Part shown: piece by piece, positions 40,667 through 51,174 of the stretch | How positions within the stretch are numbered: position 1 is the stretch's first letter | How the letters are laid out: every line of letters starts with the position of its first letter | Assembly: GCA_900323505.1 (NCBI GenBank) | Contig: OOIN01000043.1 | Span: 682,001 to 746,000, forward strand | Length of the DNA stretch: 64,000 nt | Reading direction: 5' to 3' | From: Ustilago trichophora | Taxonomy: Eukaryota > Basidiomycota > Ustilaginomycetes > Ustilaginales > Ustilaginaceae | The notes under the pieces: model-generated | Databases searched by the model: none | The model's input: the letters and a program-made list of their open reading frames with translations, nothing else | What the model was told of the DNA's origin: nothing | Translations under genes and position numbers: made by a program

Positions 40667-43017
40667 TTTGGAAATGAGTGTTTTTTGGGTAGATGACGAT
40701 CTGATAGGCTTTCAGTATCCGAAGGGCCGATCGAGGGCGACACGTAGAAACGTCCGTCGAAGCAAGTCTGTTATATCAGGATATGGGCAGACCCGTGGGG
40801 CTCATGAGAGGGTGCGTCCAGATCTGCCGAGGTACTATCGGCAACGACCAGCCAGTAGCCCGGCTAGATTACCGGAGATCCTTGCAAAGCTGGACAGGCC
40901 AACGCGTAAGAGGTTTCCCAAAGCTCAACCTGTTTGTGTGCGAGTGGCTCGCTTTTGACTTTTGCTCAGGGTTGTTGAGCTTTTAAGTTCCGAAGGAAGC
41001 GTTAAGGGGTAACGTATCTGCTCGATGACGGTGTCCCTGCTAAATTGTGGGAAAGAAGGTTACTGTACGTCGAAGGCGGACATGCCGTGCCGTGGACCTC
41101 TTGACGTGACCGACACGGCAGTATCGAGAGTCGGAACAGCCACAGTGGATGCTCTTCGTCGCTTGTCGGATCGGTTGTCGCAATCAGCGCACAAGAGCCT
41201 TTGTCAAGCTGGGGAAGCCGGTGAAACACGTTTGAAAGGAGGATGTGATGGTCGTTGCAAGCGATGAAGATGGTTGCTCAAAGCCTAATACGAATTGGAC
41301 AGGTCATGTGTCGTCGGTTTGCGCCCACTACGATGGGCCGATAGCTGAGTGATACGACCATGTGACCGATATGGACATCCTGGCACCGCTTTAACCGTTT
41401 GTCTGCCCATGCTGCACTTCATCATGACCATCAATTTCAGCATCGTCACAAGTCGCCGAGATGAAGCTCGGCTTTCTCTTGTTGTCACAATGGCCGATGG
41501 TGGGATTACCAGTCGGAAAAGTTCAAGTACGGATCAAGCTCGGAGGTCCCGCGTTGAGTCTCATCACATTGCAGTTGTACAAAGCCCACGCAAATGTTTC
41601 CGGTAGCTTTGCTCGGTCACTCGGTATGGTCTACCCACTGCCGTCTTTGTGCTGCTGGGCGTAACGATTGCAAAGCCGAATTAAATTGCGCTGTATCTGT
41701 CCTCAATACAGTATACTGGATCATTTTGATGCTTCAGAACGCTCAACCAGCTCAAGAGATATACCCAAGAGGTGTGAAAGTGAAGGCTCTGCGGAACTCA
41801 AAGAGTGGCCATCTTCGAGCTTGAGCACAATTCCATCGCGCATCGAGCCTACTCTTGGTGGTTTTCGAGCTTTGGTGGTGGGGAAGCTGACCAAGATGAA
41901 GCTTGTTACTGCCAAGATCTGTTGTGGTCATCTGTGGGAGAGAAAAGCTGCGGCAAAAGTGGGATTGATGAAGCCGTTCCACCGGTTCGATGCAAGAGGG
42001 GCGAAACAGAATTGGCTGTCGCACGATACTAGGTCATAGCCCAGGATAGGATCTCTTCCGATGTTCTCAGTCTCTTTGGAGACCCTCTAAGCACAATTTA
42101 GAGCTGTTAGCCTCTGGGTGTTGGACCTTATGGAAGCATTCGCGGATTGGTTCGTCGTGCCTTTCCCTTAAGGGCCAAGCGCATACTCGCAGCAACGCTG
42201 GGCCAAAAGCTTCTTATTTCCGAGTTCCGATCTCCTCATCAGATAAGGCGAGGCTTATAGAATCTCGAAGCGTGCCGTTGATGCCTTACCCAACTCGATG
42301 AGACTACTGGGCAGCTTCAAGGAGTTCTCGAGGCGATGACAGGCATAGCCCGGGCAGGATTTGAAGTGTTAGACCGTATAATCAGACACTTTCTAATTTT
42401 GGAACTTACTGTGATACGGCATCTGAGCCTCGAACTCGAATCGCGTGCATGAGCAACAACTACGTCACACCCGAAAATAGCGCTTTTTGTCCCGACCAAA
42501 AGAGTGACGCCCCAATGGCGGTGCATACAGTACTGTACAGTACAGTACAGTACAGTACACAACTCCACATTTCAATCCTCGACATGCACCCTGTTCCCTT
42601 GACAGGACAGGCTGTGCTGTGTCACTTTTTCACAGCACAAGTCTGCATTCCAGTCTGCTGGTCACACCAAAACGTTGGGGTGAATAAGGCTCAAAGAGCT
42701 GCTGAACTCCATGAAAGAGAGCGACATGCATGAAGTCACACATTGCAACTGAGCATTCAGTGGATCCCGCCTTTGCTAACAAGGCTAAGTACTTCTGCCC
42801 TGATGTGGATCGCTTCTTGCTTCTCTACCACAACCCTTCTCACAGAACGGACCATCACACTACGATTGCATCACGAACAACTCCATACACCACTCCTACG
42901 GGTTCGAATACTACCAACGTAAACACGAGAAGCAGCAGCTTCCACCGACTAGATCGCCGTCCCCGTCGCACACACCCACACACATTCCCAACACCCTTTC
43001 CACAGAAAACACACAAC
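40667..43017. other. Gene-poor divergent region, 2.35 kb
   Basis: No frame with a recognisable domain. It contains the TACAG/TACTG array at 42526-42559 about 460 bases before the DUF4112 gene, and C/A-rich leader sequence right before that gene. A tRNA-like fragment near 42345-42365 was examined and rejected. Confidence 0.5.
42526..42559. repeat. TACAG/TACTG pentanucleotide array
   Basis: Seven 5-base units: TACAG, TACTG, four TACAG, then TACAC. The first units form the perfect palindrome TACAGTACTGTA. A second array of the same units lies at 49492-49516. Confidence 0.9.
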
Positions 43018-43794
43018 ATGGCCAGCTACGTCGCCAATAAGGTCACCAAGCGATTCGTCTCTGGTCAAGCCAAAAAGTACGAACCCGAAGACCCTCTCTA
43101 CGAGTTCTACACGGCTCCCAACGGCAAGCAGAAGCGTCGCAAGCGAGCCTTGCCACCCGGTTTGACACGCAAGCAGGCCAAACTGCTCAAAAAGATCAAG
43201 AAGCGCGCGCACTACCTCGACAAGGGATTCTCCATTTGCGGCTTGCGCTTCGGATGGACCTTCTTCATCGGTATCGTCCCCGGTCTGGGTGATATTGTTA
43301 ATGCCATTCTCAACCATACCCTCGTAGTCAACCCGGTCAAGAAGGAGCTCGACGACAAGCCGGATTGGCTGATCAAACAGATGATGTTCAACAACGCGGT
43401 TTCGACCGGCGTGGGCTTCGTTCCTCTGGTTGGTGACGTCGTCATGGCTGCCTGGAGAACAAACTCGAGGAACGCAAAGCTGCTCGAAGAGCTGTTGAGG
43501 TTGAGGGGTGAGGAGAACATGGCCAACGGGTTGCCCGATCTCACCCCTCGCTCACCACACGATACGCACCCAGCCCAGAGCGCCGCTCAGAACCACATGC
43601 AGCAGCAGTCCACCGGTACAGCCGCAGCGGCCAGCAACAGCACGGTTGGCAACTCGACATCCAATCTCGTACAGAACAACAGGGCTGGCAACCAGGCAGC
43701 GTTTGATGCCGGCGCGCAGCCGATGCAGGATACTTCCACCACACCTGCTTCGAGCTCAGCTGCAGCCAAGAAGAAGTGGAACTCGCGCAACTGA
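43018..43794 (+). CDS. DUF4112 family membrane-associated protein
   Basis: 258 residues from the ATG at 43018; about 96 in-frame residues upstream are low-complexity leader. A basic N-terminus (GKQKRRKRALPPGLTRKQAK) precedes the DUF4112 core at about 65-150: LDKGFSICGLRFGWTFFIGIVPGLGDIV and later VSTGVGFVPLVGDVVMAAWRTNSRN. The two V-P-x-x-G-D hydrophobic loops are the family signature, likely two membrane-inserted hairpins. The C-terminal 90 residues are Gln/Asn/Ser/Ala-rich and end in a basic KKKWNSRN. The molecular function of the family is unknown to me. It is convergent with the WD40 gene. Confidence 0.8.
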   Translation: MASYVANKVTKRFVSGQAKKYEPEDPLYEFYTAPNGKQKRRKRALPPGLTRKQAKLLKKIKKRAHYLDKGFSICGLRFGWTFFIGIVPGLGDIVNAILNHTLVVNPVKKELDDKPDWLIKQMMFNNAVSTGVGFVPLVGDVVMAAWRTNSRNAKLLEELLRLRGEENMANGLPDLTPRSPHDTHPAQSAAQNHMQQQSTGTAAAASNSTVGNSTSNLVQNNRAGNQAAFDAGAQPMQDTSTTPASSSAAAKKKWNSRN

Positions 43795-44062
43795 CCTCTC
43801 GAAGCCGCCAAGACATAGTTTCCACAAGACTCGACAAGGACTGCATTCACAGTGCGGAGCAGGAACACCCATTCGAATCCCTTTCCATCAAGTCCCGATA
43901 CCCAAACACTGTAAATGATACGCAAAACACAAAAACTGATACACCAGACACAACTCTCTGTCACTATCTCACGCATGTACTCGCACCGCAGTCATACAAT
44001 CGCTCGTTAATATCACGGTCCTGCTTGAATGAGTATGTATGCACGAATCTATCGGTCAAAGA

Positions 44063-45532
44063 TCACTTGTAAGGGGTGTATCGTTGCGACCTGCCCGCCT
44101 GAGCACCACTACCACCGCCATACCTTGCGGCTCCTCTGCTGGCACTTTCTGCTCCACCGCTGTATCCTATTGAAGCTGGCAAAGAGTTCAATGCGATTGA
44201 TCCTGCGCTTTCCACCTGACCAGTGGCATGGTTGCTATCGTCGAACTTCCAGAAGCACAAATTGCCATCTTCACCGCCCGTGTACAGAGTGTTTGTGGCG
44301 GGATCCCATTCTACACTCCTAACTATATCTGCGTGTCCGTAGAAGGTTCCATCTCCCTGTTCTGGGAATACTGCACGCAGGCCCCAGCTTTGCGGTTGTG
44401 GAGTGTTGTTGTCTTGGTGGGAAGTGGGAACTGTGAGGGTTGCGAAGGCCCCTTCGGATTTGCCGACGAACAGTGTGAGTGATTCCTGGGCCGAGTTGGA
44501 GGGAGGAGGGTTGGGGAAGGAAGGGAGGGAGGGGAATGCGTCGATAACGTAATCGGTGGACCAAGGTGGGCGGAGGGACGAGGAACTGCGGACGTCTGTG
44601 GTGGGGATGAGGGGATCGAACTTGTCCCCGTCAAAGAGGGAGAGCGTTTGCATGTCGCCAATGGCGTAGACCAGGCCGAGGTTGCGTCGACGAGACTCGG
44701 TCTCGGTTTGTGAAAGATCGGATGCTTCGCTGCTGTCCATGGTGGTATCCATAGATCCGGCTGATTTGGTAGTGGAAGATGAGGACGAGGGAATCCAGCC
44801 AGCCTTGGCAACCGAATTTCCAGTGTTGCCGACAGAGATCACAGCATCATCCTCTTCGGCGATGGCCGTATCAATGGCACTGACGAGTCCATCCGTGGAG
44901 CCACTGAGCAAGATTCCGCTATGGTTGACGTGGTCAGGGTGGTACTGCAGCACAGTAACATCGTCCGAATGCACCTCGTTGTACTTGCTGCTTGGTGCTA
45001 CTGGTGCTCTAATGTCCCAAATGTCAATATCGCTATCTCCATGACCATACTGCTCTGTACCCGCCACCACCGTGTTCGCATCACTCGGGTCGGGCTCCAC
45101 ACAGAGATAGGGAGCCTTACTCTGTCCCTGCAGAGTCCAGACCGGCTTGCGCAGGCCAGACCTTGTATCCCAACAGGCAACCGTACCATTCGATACACTT
45201 GCCACAAAGCATCCCGAGCCGCTTCCTCCCAGAGGTTTCGCTTGAGTGATCCGCGCATCTGCAAAAGCACGCTGAGACTCGGCAACGACACCAGTAGATT
45301 TATCGATGAGGGTGAGTGTGCTATCATCGGCAATGGCTAGCAGGGTTGGTGTGCCATAGGAAGTCGAGAGAGAGAGCAAATGGGTGACGTACGCCGGGGA
45401 GGTGGAGTTAGGTTGGGCATGAGGGGGGATGACTTGTACGTGAAAAGGCTCTTTAGCTCGGTGTACGGTGGAGCTGGATGCAAGAGGGGGTGCTCGTGCG
45501 GCTCCCGAGAGGGTGAGGACCTGGTCGTCCAT
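44063..45532 (-). CDS. WD40-repeat protein, WDR89-like
   Basis: 489 residues from the ATG at 45532. WD repeats are visible as NGTVACWDTRSG, DSDIDIWDIRAP, VTVLQYHPDHVNHSGILLSG with STDGLVSAIDT, and near the end HADIVRSVEWDPATNTLYTGGEDGNLCFWKF. Low-complexity Ser-rich insertions separate the blades. The order, in particular the late HADIVRSVEWD repeat and the short basic Gly/Arg tail (RGAARYGGGSGAQAG), fits WDR89 homologues. The blade scaffold would mediate protein binding; its partners are unknown. It is divergent from the syntaxin gene, and a CGG/AAAATTT motif pair lies 135-190 bases upstream. Confidence 0.8.
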   Translation of the reverse strand: MDDQVLTLSGAARAPPLASSSTVHRAKEPFHVQVIPPHAQPNSTSPAYVTHLLSLSTSYGTPTLLAIADDSTLTLIDKSTGVVAESQRAFADARITQAKPLGGSGSGCFVASVSNGTVACWDTRSGLRKPVWTLQGQSKAPYLCVEPDPSDANTVVAGTEQYGHGDSDIDIWDIRAPVAPSSKYNEVHSDDVTVLQYHPDHVNHSGILLSGSTDGLVSAIDTAIAEEDDAVISVGNTGNSVAKAGWIPSSSSSTTKSAGSMDTTMDSSEASDLSQTETESRRRNLGLVYAIGDMQTLSLFDGDKFDPLIPTTDVRSSSSLRPPWSTDYVIDAFPSLPSFPNPPPSNSAQESLTLFVGKSEGAFATLTVPTSHQDNNTPQPQSWGLRAVFPEQGDGTFYGHADIVRSVEWDPATNTLYTGGEDGNLCFWKFDDSNHATGQVESAGSIALNSLPASIGYSGGAESASRGAARYGGGSGAQAGRSQRYTPYK

Positions 45533-46196
45533 CTTTAGCGCCTCCAAAGATGAGTGTGTAGTGTTGGGAAGTAGAGATGAAATGTTGGTGGAGGAACGTT
45601 GTAGCTGCTTGATGTTGACAGGAAGAATTGGAAAAAGTTGCAGCAGAACAGAGTGAAGTTGAGCCTAAAATTTCTCAACCGTACCACGGAACTCGGAAAA
45701 AGGCTGGGCATGAATTTTGGCTAGAGTGTTAGAGTGAGAATTGGAGTTCAAAGCGGGGGTTGAAATCAGGGTCGCGATAGCACAACACAGCACAGCACAG
45801 CACAGCACGGGCGCGGCTGGGCGGATGCGTCATTCAACAGGGGCACGAGTGCACCCAAAAGGTCAGATTTAAGGCTCGCGCTACAATTTGACCGTCGCAT
45901 CGTGGAGGATCGTTGCTTGACGCTGTACATCCATCAGCCATCCCCATCACCTACATCTTATCACCTGCGCCATCCATCAAAGCAGTCAGCCACACTATCT
46001 CACGATCCTCACGACGCATGAGAACGATCGACACTCCTAAGATCTGGTAGAACTGCACCTTCGACTAGCAGTTTATCCCTTGGCACAGCCTTCTTTCTGC
46101 TCAGAAGCTGCTCCACCTACATCTGGTGATACCATCCGCATCCTCCAACACCGCAGTCAGTCACAAGAGCATTACACAGCCACAACCACACTCACA
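45533..46196. promoter_or_regulatory. Divergent promoter WDR89-like / PEP12-like
   Basis: 664 bp. On the WDR89 side are AAAATTTC (45667-45674), CACGGAACTCGGAAAA (45686-45701) and GAATTTTGG (45712-45720). In the middle is a CACAG pentanucleotide run (45782-45808). The PEP12 side is C/A-rich. Confidence 0.5.
45782..45808. repeat. ACAGC pentanucleotide microsatellite
   Basis: About five tandem CACAG units, intergenic. Confidence 0.9.
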
Positions 46197-47126
46197 ATGT
46201 CATTCAACGACCTCGAACGCGGCTCTTCTTCCTCCGGCGCCGGTGGTTCTGGCGGAGGATCACGCAAGACTCCTCTCCCCCTCTACCGTGACGAAGTCAA
46301 CCCCACCTTACCACCAGCGTTCGAGAAGCTCACCTCCAAGATTGGCATCCAAATCTTCAAGATCAACTCCAACGTCACCGCCATTCAAAAGCTTCTCACC
46401 CTTTCTTCCTCATCTTCCTCTTCATCAAACGCCAAAGCAGCGGCCCAGGATTGGGGGAAACGCATCAACGATTTGATTGAAACCACCCGAGAATTGGTCA
46501 AAGATGCAACAACGGACATCAAACAACTGTCCACCTTCCCTCTAGGGCCCGCGAGTGGGGGAGCAAAGTTGACACAAGCCAAGCTGCAGCGTGATTTCCA
46601 GTCTGCAGCAATGCAGTTCCAACGTGTCCAAAAGGACGCCGTAGCCAAGACTCGGGCAAAGCTCGAAGCGGACAAACAAAAAGAAAGAGCCATGCTGAAA
46701 TCTCGCAACTCTCAACAGCTCCTCATCGAGACGGAAGAATCCACCTCCTCCAGCACATCCGCAGACGAACCTGGATTGCAGCAAGCCGAAGCTCTCGACC
46801 TTCTTCCCGAAGGTCCTACACAGGCAGATTTGGAATATCAAGAATCCCTCATCACCAGTCGTGAAGCCGAAATTCGCGAGATCGAATCCGGAGTTCAGGA
46901 ACTCAACGAGATCTTCCGCGATCTAGGAAACATTGTTCAAGAACAAGGTGGTATGATTGACAATATCGAATTCAACATCAACTCCATCGCCGAAAATACC
47001 GCAGGCGCCGATCGAGAGTTGGTGGTAGCTCACGAGTATCAGAGAAAAGCGGGGAGGAGATGCATCTGTCTATTGCTCGTAGTTGGCTTTGTGGTTGCGA
47101 TAGTGCTTTTGGCCGTACTCAATTAG
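46197..47126 (+). CDS. PEP12: Syntaxin (Qa-SNARE), Pep12 type
   Basis: 309 residues from the ATG at 46197. An N-terminal helical Habc-like region (about 38-160) is followed by a Ser/Thr linker. The SNARE helix lies at about 222-276 (REAEIREIESGVQELNEIFRDLGNIVQEQG, given in part), with the zero-layer Gln250 in VQEQG and MIDNIEFNINS. A tail anchor follows at 289-307. Linear order and the IFRDLGNIVQEQG block place it with endosomal/vacuolar Pep12/syntaxin-7 proteins, which drive fusion at late endosomes. Assignment to Pep12 rather than Vam3 or Tlg2 is by overall look. A 39-residue upstream in-frame extension was dropped as leader. Confidence 0.85.
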   Translation: MSFNDLERGSSSSGAGGSGGGSRKTPLPLYRDEVNPTLPPAFEKLTSKIGIQIFKINSNVTAIQKLLTLSSSSSSSSNAKAAAQDWGKRINDLIETTRELVKDATTDIKQLSTFPLGPASGGAKLTQAKLQRDFQSAAMQFQRVQKDAVAKTRAKLEADKQKERAMLKSRNSQQLLIETEESTSSSTSADEPGLQQAEALDLLPEGPTQADLEYQESLITSREAEIREIESGVQELNEIFRDLGNIVQEQGGMIDNIEFNINSIAENTAGADRELVVAHEYQRKAGRRCICLLLVVGFVVAIVLLAVLN

Positions 47127-47433
47127 AGCGAGGAAATTGGTTTGTGTTGGTTACCCGTAATGGACTTGCTGGGAAAACAAAAATGTGACTGTGAACTGTG
47201 TTGTCCCGTATCAAAAGGTCGAAGAGGGCAAAACATCTTCTGAACAACAATGCGATGCAAAACGTCGTCTCTATCTCTCTCTCTCTCTCTCTCGCTGTGC
47301 TTCCTGCTCGTATAAACCTCGCACATTCTCACACTGAAACAGATCACACAAACCAAAACCATCACATTTGACAGCGTTCAAACAAGTGAGATCTACCATG
47401 TTCATAACTGACTGCCACTTCGGCAGCCCTTTT
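47127..47433. other. Convergent 3' regions of PEP12 and UBP6
   Basis: 307 bp between stop codons, with a CT dinucleotide run at 47274-47293. Nothing else. Confidence 0.6.
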
Positions 47434-49176
47434 TCACAACTTCTTGCTCCTATACAGCAAGATGTAAGCCACGCTATCTTCACCACCGCCCTCGAGGGCC
47501 GTGATCTTGTCCCTACCAACAACGCTGACCTTTTCATCGTCAAACTTGTACCACTCTTCATCGGCTTCGGTCTTGTCGAGCTTCTCGCTTTGCTTGGCTT
47601 TTCCTCTACCTGCCTCTGTTGCGTTGGCCTCGATGTTGGGCTCGGTTTGCTCGTCGAGATCCTTACGCACCCAGGAGATGTAGTGGCCCGCATCGGCAGC
47701 TGCACCCTTGTGAGTCACCACGCCAACGAGCTCGTACAGCGCGGAAGGGTTGCAGCCGATATCGGCGGCAAGGTCAGGGTGGATGGTGGATGCGATAGAA
47801 TCGCGTTCCTTGGCACGCTGGGCGAGCTCTTCTTCCTCCGACAGGGCGACGCCGAGGTTCTGTGCTGGCCCTGCGGCCTCTCGATCCTTGGCACCTTCTG
47901 CGGCAGCTCCCTCAGCGGCGGTGGTGGTGGTGGTGGAGGAAGCAGTGGCGTCCGTCATCGCGACATCACCACCGGACTTGACAGCCTCTTTTGCGGCTTT
48001 CTCCTCTGCAATCTTCCTCGCTTTGGCCCGCTTGCGGATCTTGGCACGCTCATCACGATCCTTTTCGATCTTCTTGATGGCCAAGTTGGTCTCCTTGGTC
48101 TTTTCCTTGAGCTCATCGGTGAGGAAGGGGGTAGCATCGAGCACAAAGGGGAACTTGACTTTGCGCATGATCTTGGTCTTTTTGTTGATGTCCCTGCGCC
48201 AGTAGAAGCGCACAAAGTGGGTGGCGAGGTAGGCAGGGAGTCGGTCAATGCGAGAAGTCTCATCGTAGACAGCGGTGCGGTTGAGAGAGGAGGAAGTCTT
48301 TTCGATCTGCTGGTTGAGTGAATCTAGAATTCCTGAAGACATTTCGTTGGTGGTAGAAGAAATGTTGCACTGGAGCATGGAGAAGGGGACCTTGGAGAAG
48401 GAGGCGGGCTCTTGGGGTGCTTCCGCGGTCGAACGCTTGATGACCATGTGACCGGTGAGGTACTGCTCGACGAATTTGCGGGATGGATCGGCAGCAGCTT
48501 CAGGAGAAAGTCCGTGGAGGCTCTTCTGAAGGGCCTGGATGATGCAAGCCCAAGCTTCTTCTGCGTCCTGCTGGGCAAAGCTGCTATAATCGCGAGACAT
48601 TTCCTTAAATTGAGGTGCAACTTGTCTGAGAGTGGTCAAGAAGGTCAAGGGAGGGTATGGTTCCGTCGTCTCCGAGAGACTCTTGTAGAGATTCCTCAAC
48701 GCCGCGGTCAAGTATTCCTCTCCATCAGTAACAGCAGCGCCACCAAAATTACCTTCAAACTGACCCAGCGCAGTCTGCAACTCCGGAATGGCCCTCAATA
48801 CCTGCAGTGTCGAGTTGAGATAGCAAGTATTGCCAAGATTTGTCAAGCCAACCCTGGTCTTGGTGGCGAGTGCCAGCTCGGATTCGGTCATATCCTCGAT
48901 GAATGTGATTGGGCCGGTTGGCGCCTTGGGCAGCTCACTTGCGGTTCCGATGACCATAAACGTTTGACCGGGTCGAGCGCCGATCTTGGTCAGGTCGTGG
49001 TCGTCCTTGAGCATGCCGCCTTTCACCATGACCTTCATGCGGTCCGAGGGCACGCCAGTCTTTTCGTAGATGGCCTGCTTGAAAGCGGTAGCGGGCTGGG
49101 CAGTGTCGAGGTTGATTTCGTGGAGCTTGCCATTGTGTTTGACTTTGATGGGGATTGTGGAAGCCATCTTTGCCAT
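47434..49176 (-). CDS. UBP6: Proteasome-associated ubiquitin hydrolase Ubp6/USP14
   Basis: 580 residues. A ubiquitin-like domain (about 8-77, ending GARPGQTFMVIG) that docks on the proteasome is followed by the USP catalytic domain. Its Cys box is GLTNLGNTCYLNSTLQVL (Cys118) and its His box is GHYISWVRKD (His498), with a late EEWYKFDDEKVSVV. That pairing of domains is specific to Ubp6/USP14, which trims ubiquitin from substrates at the 19S particle. A Lys/Glu-rich and Thr/Ala-rich insertion (about 345-440) lies within the catalytic domain. The start may be Met1 (49176) or Met4 (49167). IMP3 lies upstream in the same direction. Confidence 0.95.
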   Translation of the reverse strand: MAKMASTIPIKVKHNGKLHEINLDTAQPATAFKQAIYEKTGVPSDRMKVMVKGGMLKDDHDLTKIGARPGQTFMVIGTASELPKAPTGPITFIEDMTESELALATKTRVGLTNLGNTCYLNSTLQVLRAIPELQTALGQFEGNFGGAAVTDGEEYLTAALRNLYKSLSETTEPYPPLTFLTTLRQVAPQFKEMSRDYSSFAQQDAEEAWACIIQALQKSLHGLSPEAAADPSRKFVEQYLTGHMVIKRSTAEAPQEPASFSKVPFSMLQCNISSTTNEMSSGILDSLNQQIEKTSSSLNRTAVYDETSRIDRLPAYLATHFVRFYWRRDINKKTKIMRKVKFPFVLDATPFLTDELKEKTKETNLAIKKIEKDRDERAKIRKRAKARKIAEEKAAKEAVKSGGDVAMTDATASSTTTTTAAEGAAAEGAKDREAAGPAQNLGVALSEEEELAQRAKERDSIASTIHPDLAADIGCNPSALYELVGVVTHKGAAADAGHYISWVRKDLDEQTEPNIEANATEAGRGKAKQSEKLDKTEADEEWYKFDDEKVSVVGRDKITALEGGGEDSVAYILLYRSKKL

Positions 49177-49955
49177 ACTTTTTGTAGCTCAGACGAAGGG
49201 TGTGCGTCTGACGAGCTGATGTAGAGTAAGATGGATGTGGTGTGGTGTAAGTCTAGGAAGGAATTAGAAGAAAGGAGGGAAGTTTGTGCTTGTGGTGCCT
49301 GTTACTTGTGCTGAGTCGGCTTGTTTCTTAGATGGCTGGTGCGGTGTGTGGTGTCGTGCAGGGTTGCGCACCAGAAAGTGGAGTTTGACAGTCATTTGTT
49401 CAAGCGCTTCAGAAGCTGCGTAATTGTGCAACGCGTCTCTGAGATACAATGCACACTGCCTGAGTGCGTTGCGATCACCGCCTGCCACACATACAGTACA
49501 GTACTGTACAGTACTGTCCTCAGCTCAAAAAGAAATTGCCAAATTTCTCGAAAAAATCAACTTCTTTTTCTCGCCTTTTTCTTTTTGCGATCTTGGCCTA
49601 CAGTACTCTGTAGTTGCAGCTTCGCTTGCCACAGAACAGCTACGAGCGAGTGAGCATTCGGCACTAAATCAGCCGATCAACTGCAACGGCACCGGTCTCC
49701 TGCAAAGGTTACGAGAACAAGCGCTCAAACCCTCGAGCAACTAAGCCAGGGTCTCAATCTCTTTCATAGATAGAGCAACAGTCGCAAAGACACACACAGA
49801 CATGCAGCGAAATAGTAGCGGTGATATGCCATGCAAAGAATACAAATACAATGTGAGAGTGTGTCGAAGCGGTTGGGATACGAGAAAAAGAGAAAGAGAG
49901 CTTTTCTGACGGACACAAGTCATCGACGAGCGACCACGAGGTAAAGCCAAGCCGT
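49177..49955. other. UBP6 upstream region and IMP3 3' region
   Basis: 779 bp. It contains the second TACAG/TACTG array (49492-49516) and nearby AAATTTC and TTTTTCT tracts. No coding region is recognised. Confidence 0.5.
49492..49516. repeat. TACAG/TACTG pentanucleotide array, second copy
   Basis: Five units: TACAG, TACAG, TACTG, TACAG, TACTG, including the 12-base palindrome TACAGTACTGTA. It lies about 315 bases upstream of UBP6. Confidence 0.9.
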
Positions 49956-50617
49956 TCAGAGCAGGTCAAAGTCGTCCAACTCGTCATTGTACCTAGCGAT
50001 GGTCCTCTTGATCTTACTCGTATCCACCCATGTAACAAAGTCCTCCATGTTCCTAGTCACCATGAATGCCGGGTCACTGATTGTGTCCGGCCCGACTCTG
50101 ACGTGACCCTGCTCTACGTACTTGACCGCTTGCCCAACCGTTTCAGACATCTTCAATCGAACCATGACTACCGGCAACCTCCTCCTGCAGAATGCAGAGA
50201 CGTTGAGCTTGTTGGTTATATCCGACATCTTGGCGCCCGTATCAAGCAGTCCCATATCGTAAAGTTTGGCAAGCATGCCCTGTTCGTGTTTCCCTCGAAA
50301 CGGATCGGCAACCGGCAGCGTGGAAAGTCGAAGTGCAAGATGCCGAAGTTTGCCAACCAGCTTGTTGTACTTGTGATAGTCATCGCGATCTTGGATGTGA
50401 TAGCGTCGCATAACTTTGATCTCGCGCATGTTATTATCTTGCTTCCAGTCTAGGAAGTCATGCCTACAACATCGTGAACATCAGTAACGAAAGGGAAAAA
50501 AGAAGAGTTTGAGTCGTTGATCTATTCGGTATCGTTACATAGAATCATGAATTGCCTTAAGGCGATCAATACTCACTTCTTGAGCAGCTTCTGCTCGTGA
50601 AACTTGAGCTGTCTCAT
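49956..50617 (-). CDS. IMP3: U3 snoRNP protein Imp3 (two exons)
   Basis: 182 residues after splicing. Exon 1 (50617-50577, 41 nt) codes [13 protein letters not shown]; a 113-nt phase-2 intron follows (50576-50464, GTGAGT to TAG). Exon 2 (50463-49956) continues [24 protein letters not shown]. An S4 RNA-binding domain lies at about 105-160 ([32 protein letters not shown]), ending [15 protein letters not shown]. Both the start MRxLKxHExKLLKKxDF and the 183-residue size equal yeast Imp3, which helps U3 pair with pre-18S rRNA in the processome. Without the first exon the conserved N-terminus is lost. A shared promoter motif lies 237 bases upstream. Confidence 0.95.
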
Positions 50618-51174
50618 CTTGAAGCTTCTTCTCGGGGTATGCCGTTCGGATTCTGGTCAAGGTGAGAATCGCTCAAAGTCGTCCTATGCGTCGATAGCAG
50701 TCGTACGTGTTGCTGAGGCGTCGTGACAGACTGTCGTTATATCTTGTGATGTTTGCAGAAGTAACGTGTAGCCAAACGAGAAGGGTGAAAGGTGGTGTCC
50801 ATGAAAGGTTCGAGAGGTCGGGGTTTCGGCAAGGGTGCGAGGAAAATTTTGGGATTCGGATCTCGGACTCACTCACTACTCCTTCCTTTTTTTTGGCCAC
50901 ATTGTCCACACGAGCGATCAAACACCATTGCAGATGGGGAAAAAAAACAAGATCGAAGCCAAGCCCACATGAATCATCTCGGAGCGCTCAATTGAAACAC
51001 ACACACGTTTCACGAACAGAGTCTTCATTGAAAACTAGTCCTTCTATTGCGATAACAGGTGACAGAATTGTGGCCAGTAAGAATCATAAAAAGCGAGACA
51101 ACAAAGGTGATTGCTCAAGAATAAGAGCCGAATCTGAGCTGTACATCGGCATGGAGCGGAACGGGAGTACCAGT
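50618..51174. other. IMP3 upstream region and 3' region of the 1033-residue gene
   Basis: 557 bp. It holds AAAATTTTGGGATTCGGATCTCGGA (in two parts: 50843-50853 and 50854-50867), the closest match to the KAE1/NCS2 promoter module. No gene is recognised. Confidence 0.5.
50854..50867 (+). promoter_or_regulatory. ATTCGGATCTCGGA motif (IMP3 copy)
   Basis: Fourteen bases identical to 16688-16701, directly after AAAATTTTGGG. It sits 237 bases upstream of the IMP3 start codon. Candidate transcription factor site. Confidence 0.45.

Noticed and set aside
42345..42430. tRNA-like fragment (TTCAAATCC then GCCCGGGCT on the minus strand)
   Set aside because: The T-stem does not pair and no matching 5' acceptor or anticodon arm is present.
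48412..49224. 270-residue frame antisense to UBP6
   Set aside because: Covers conserved UBP6 domain sequence in reverse; no domain of its own.
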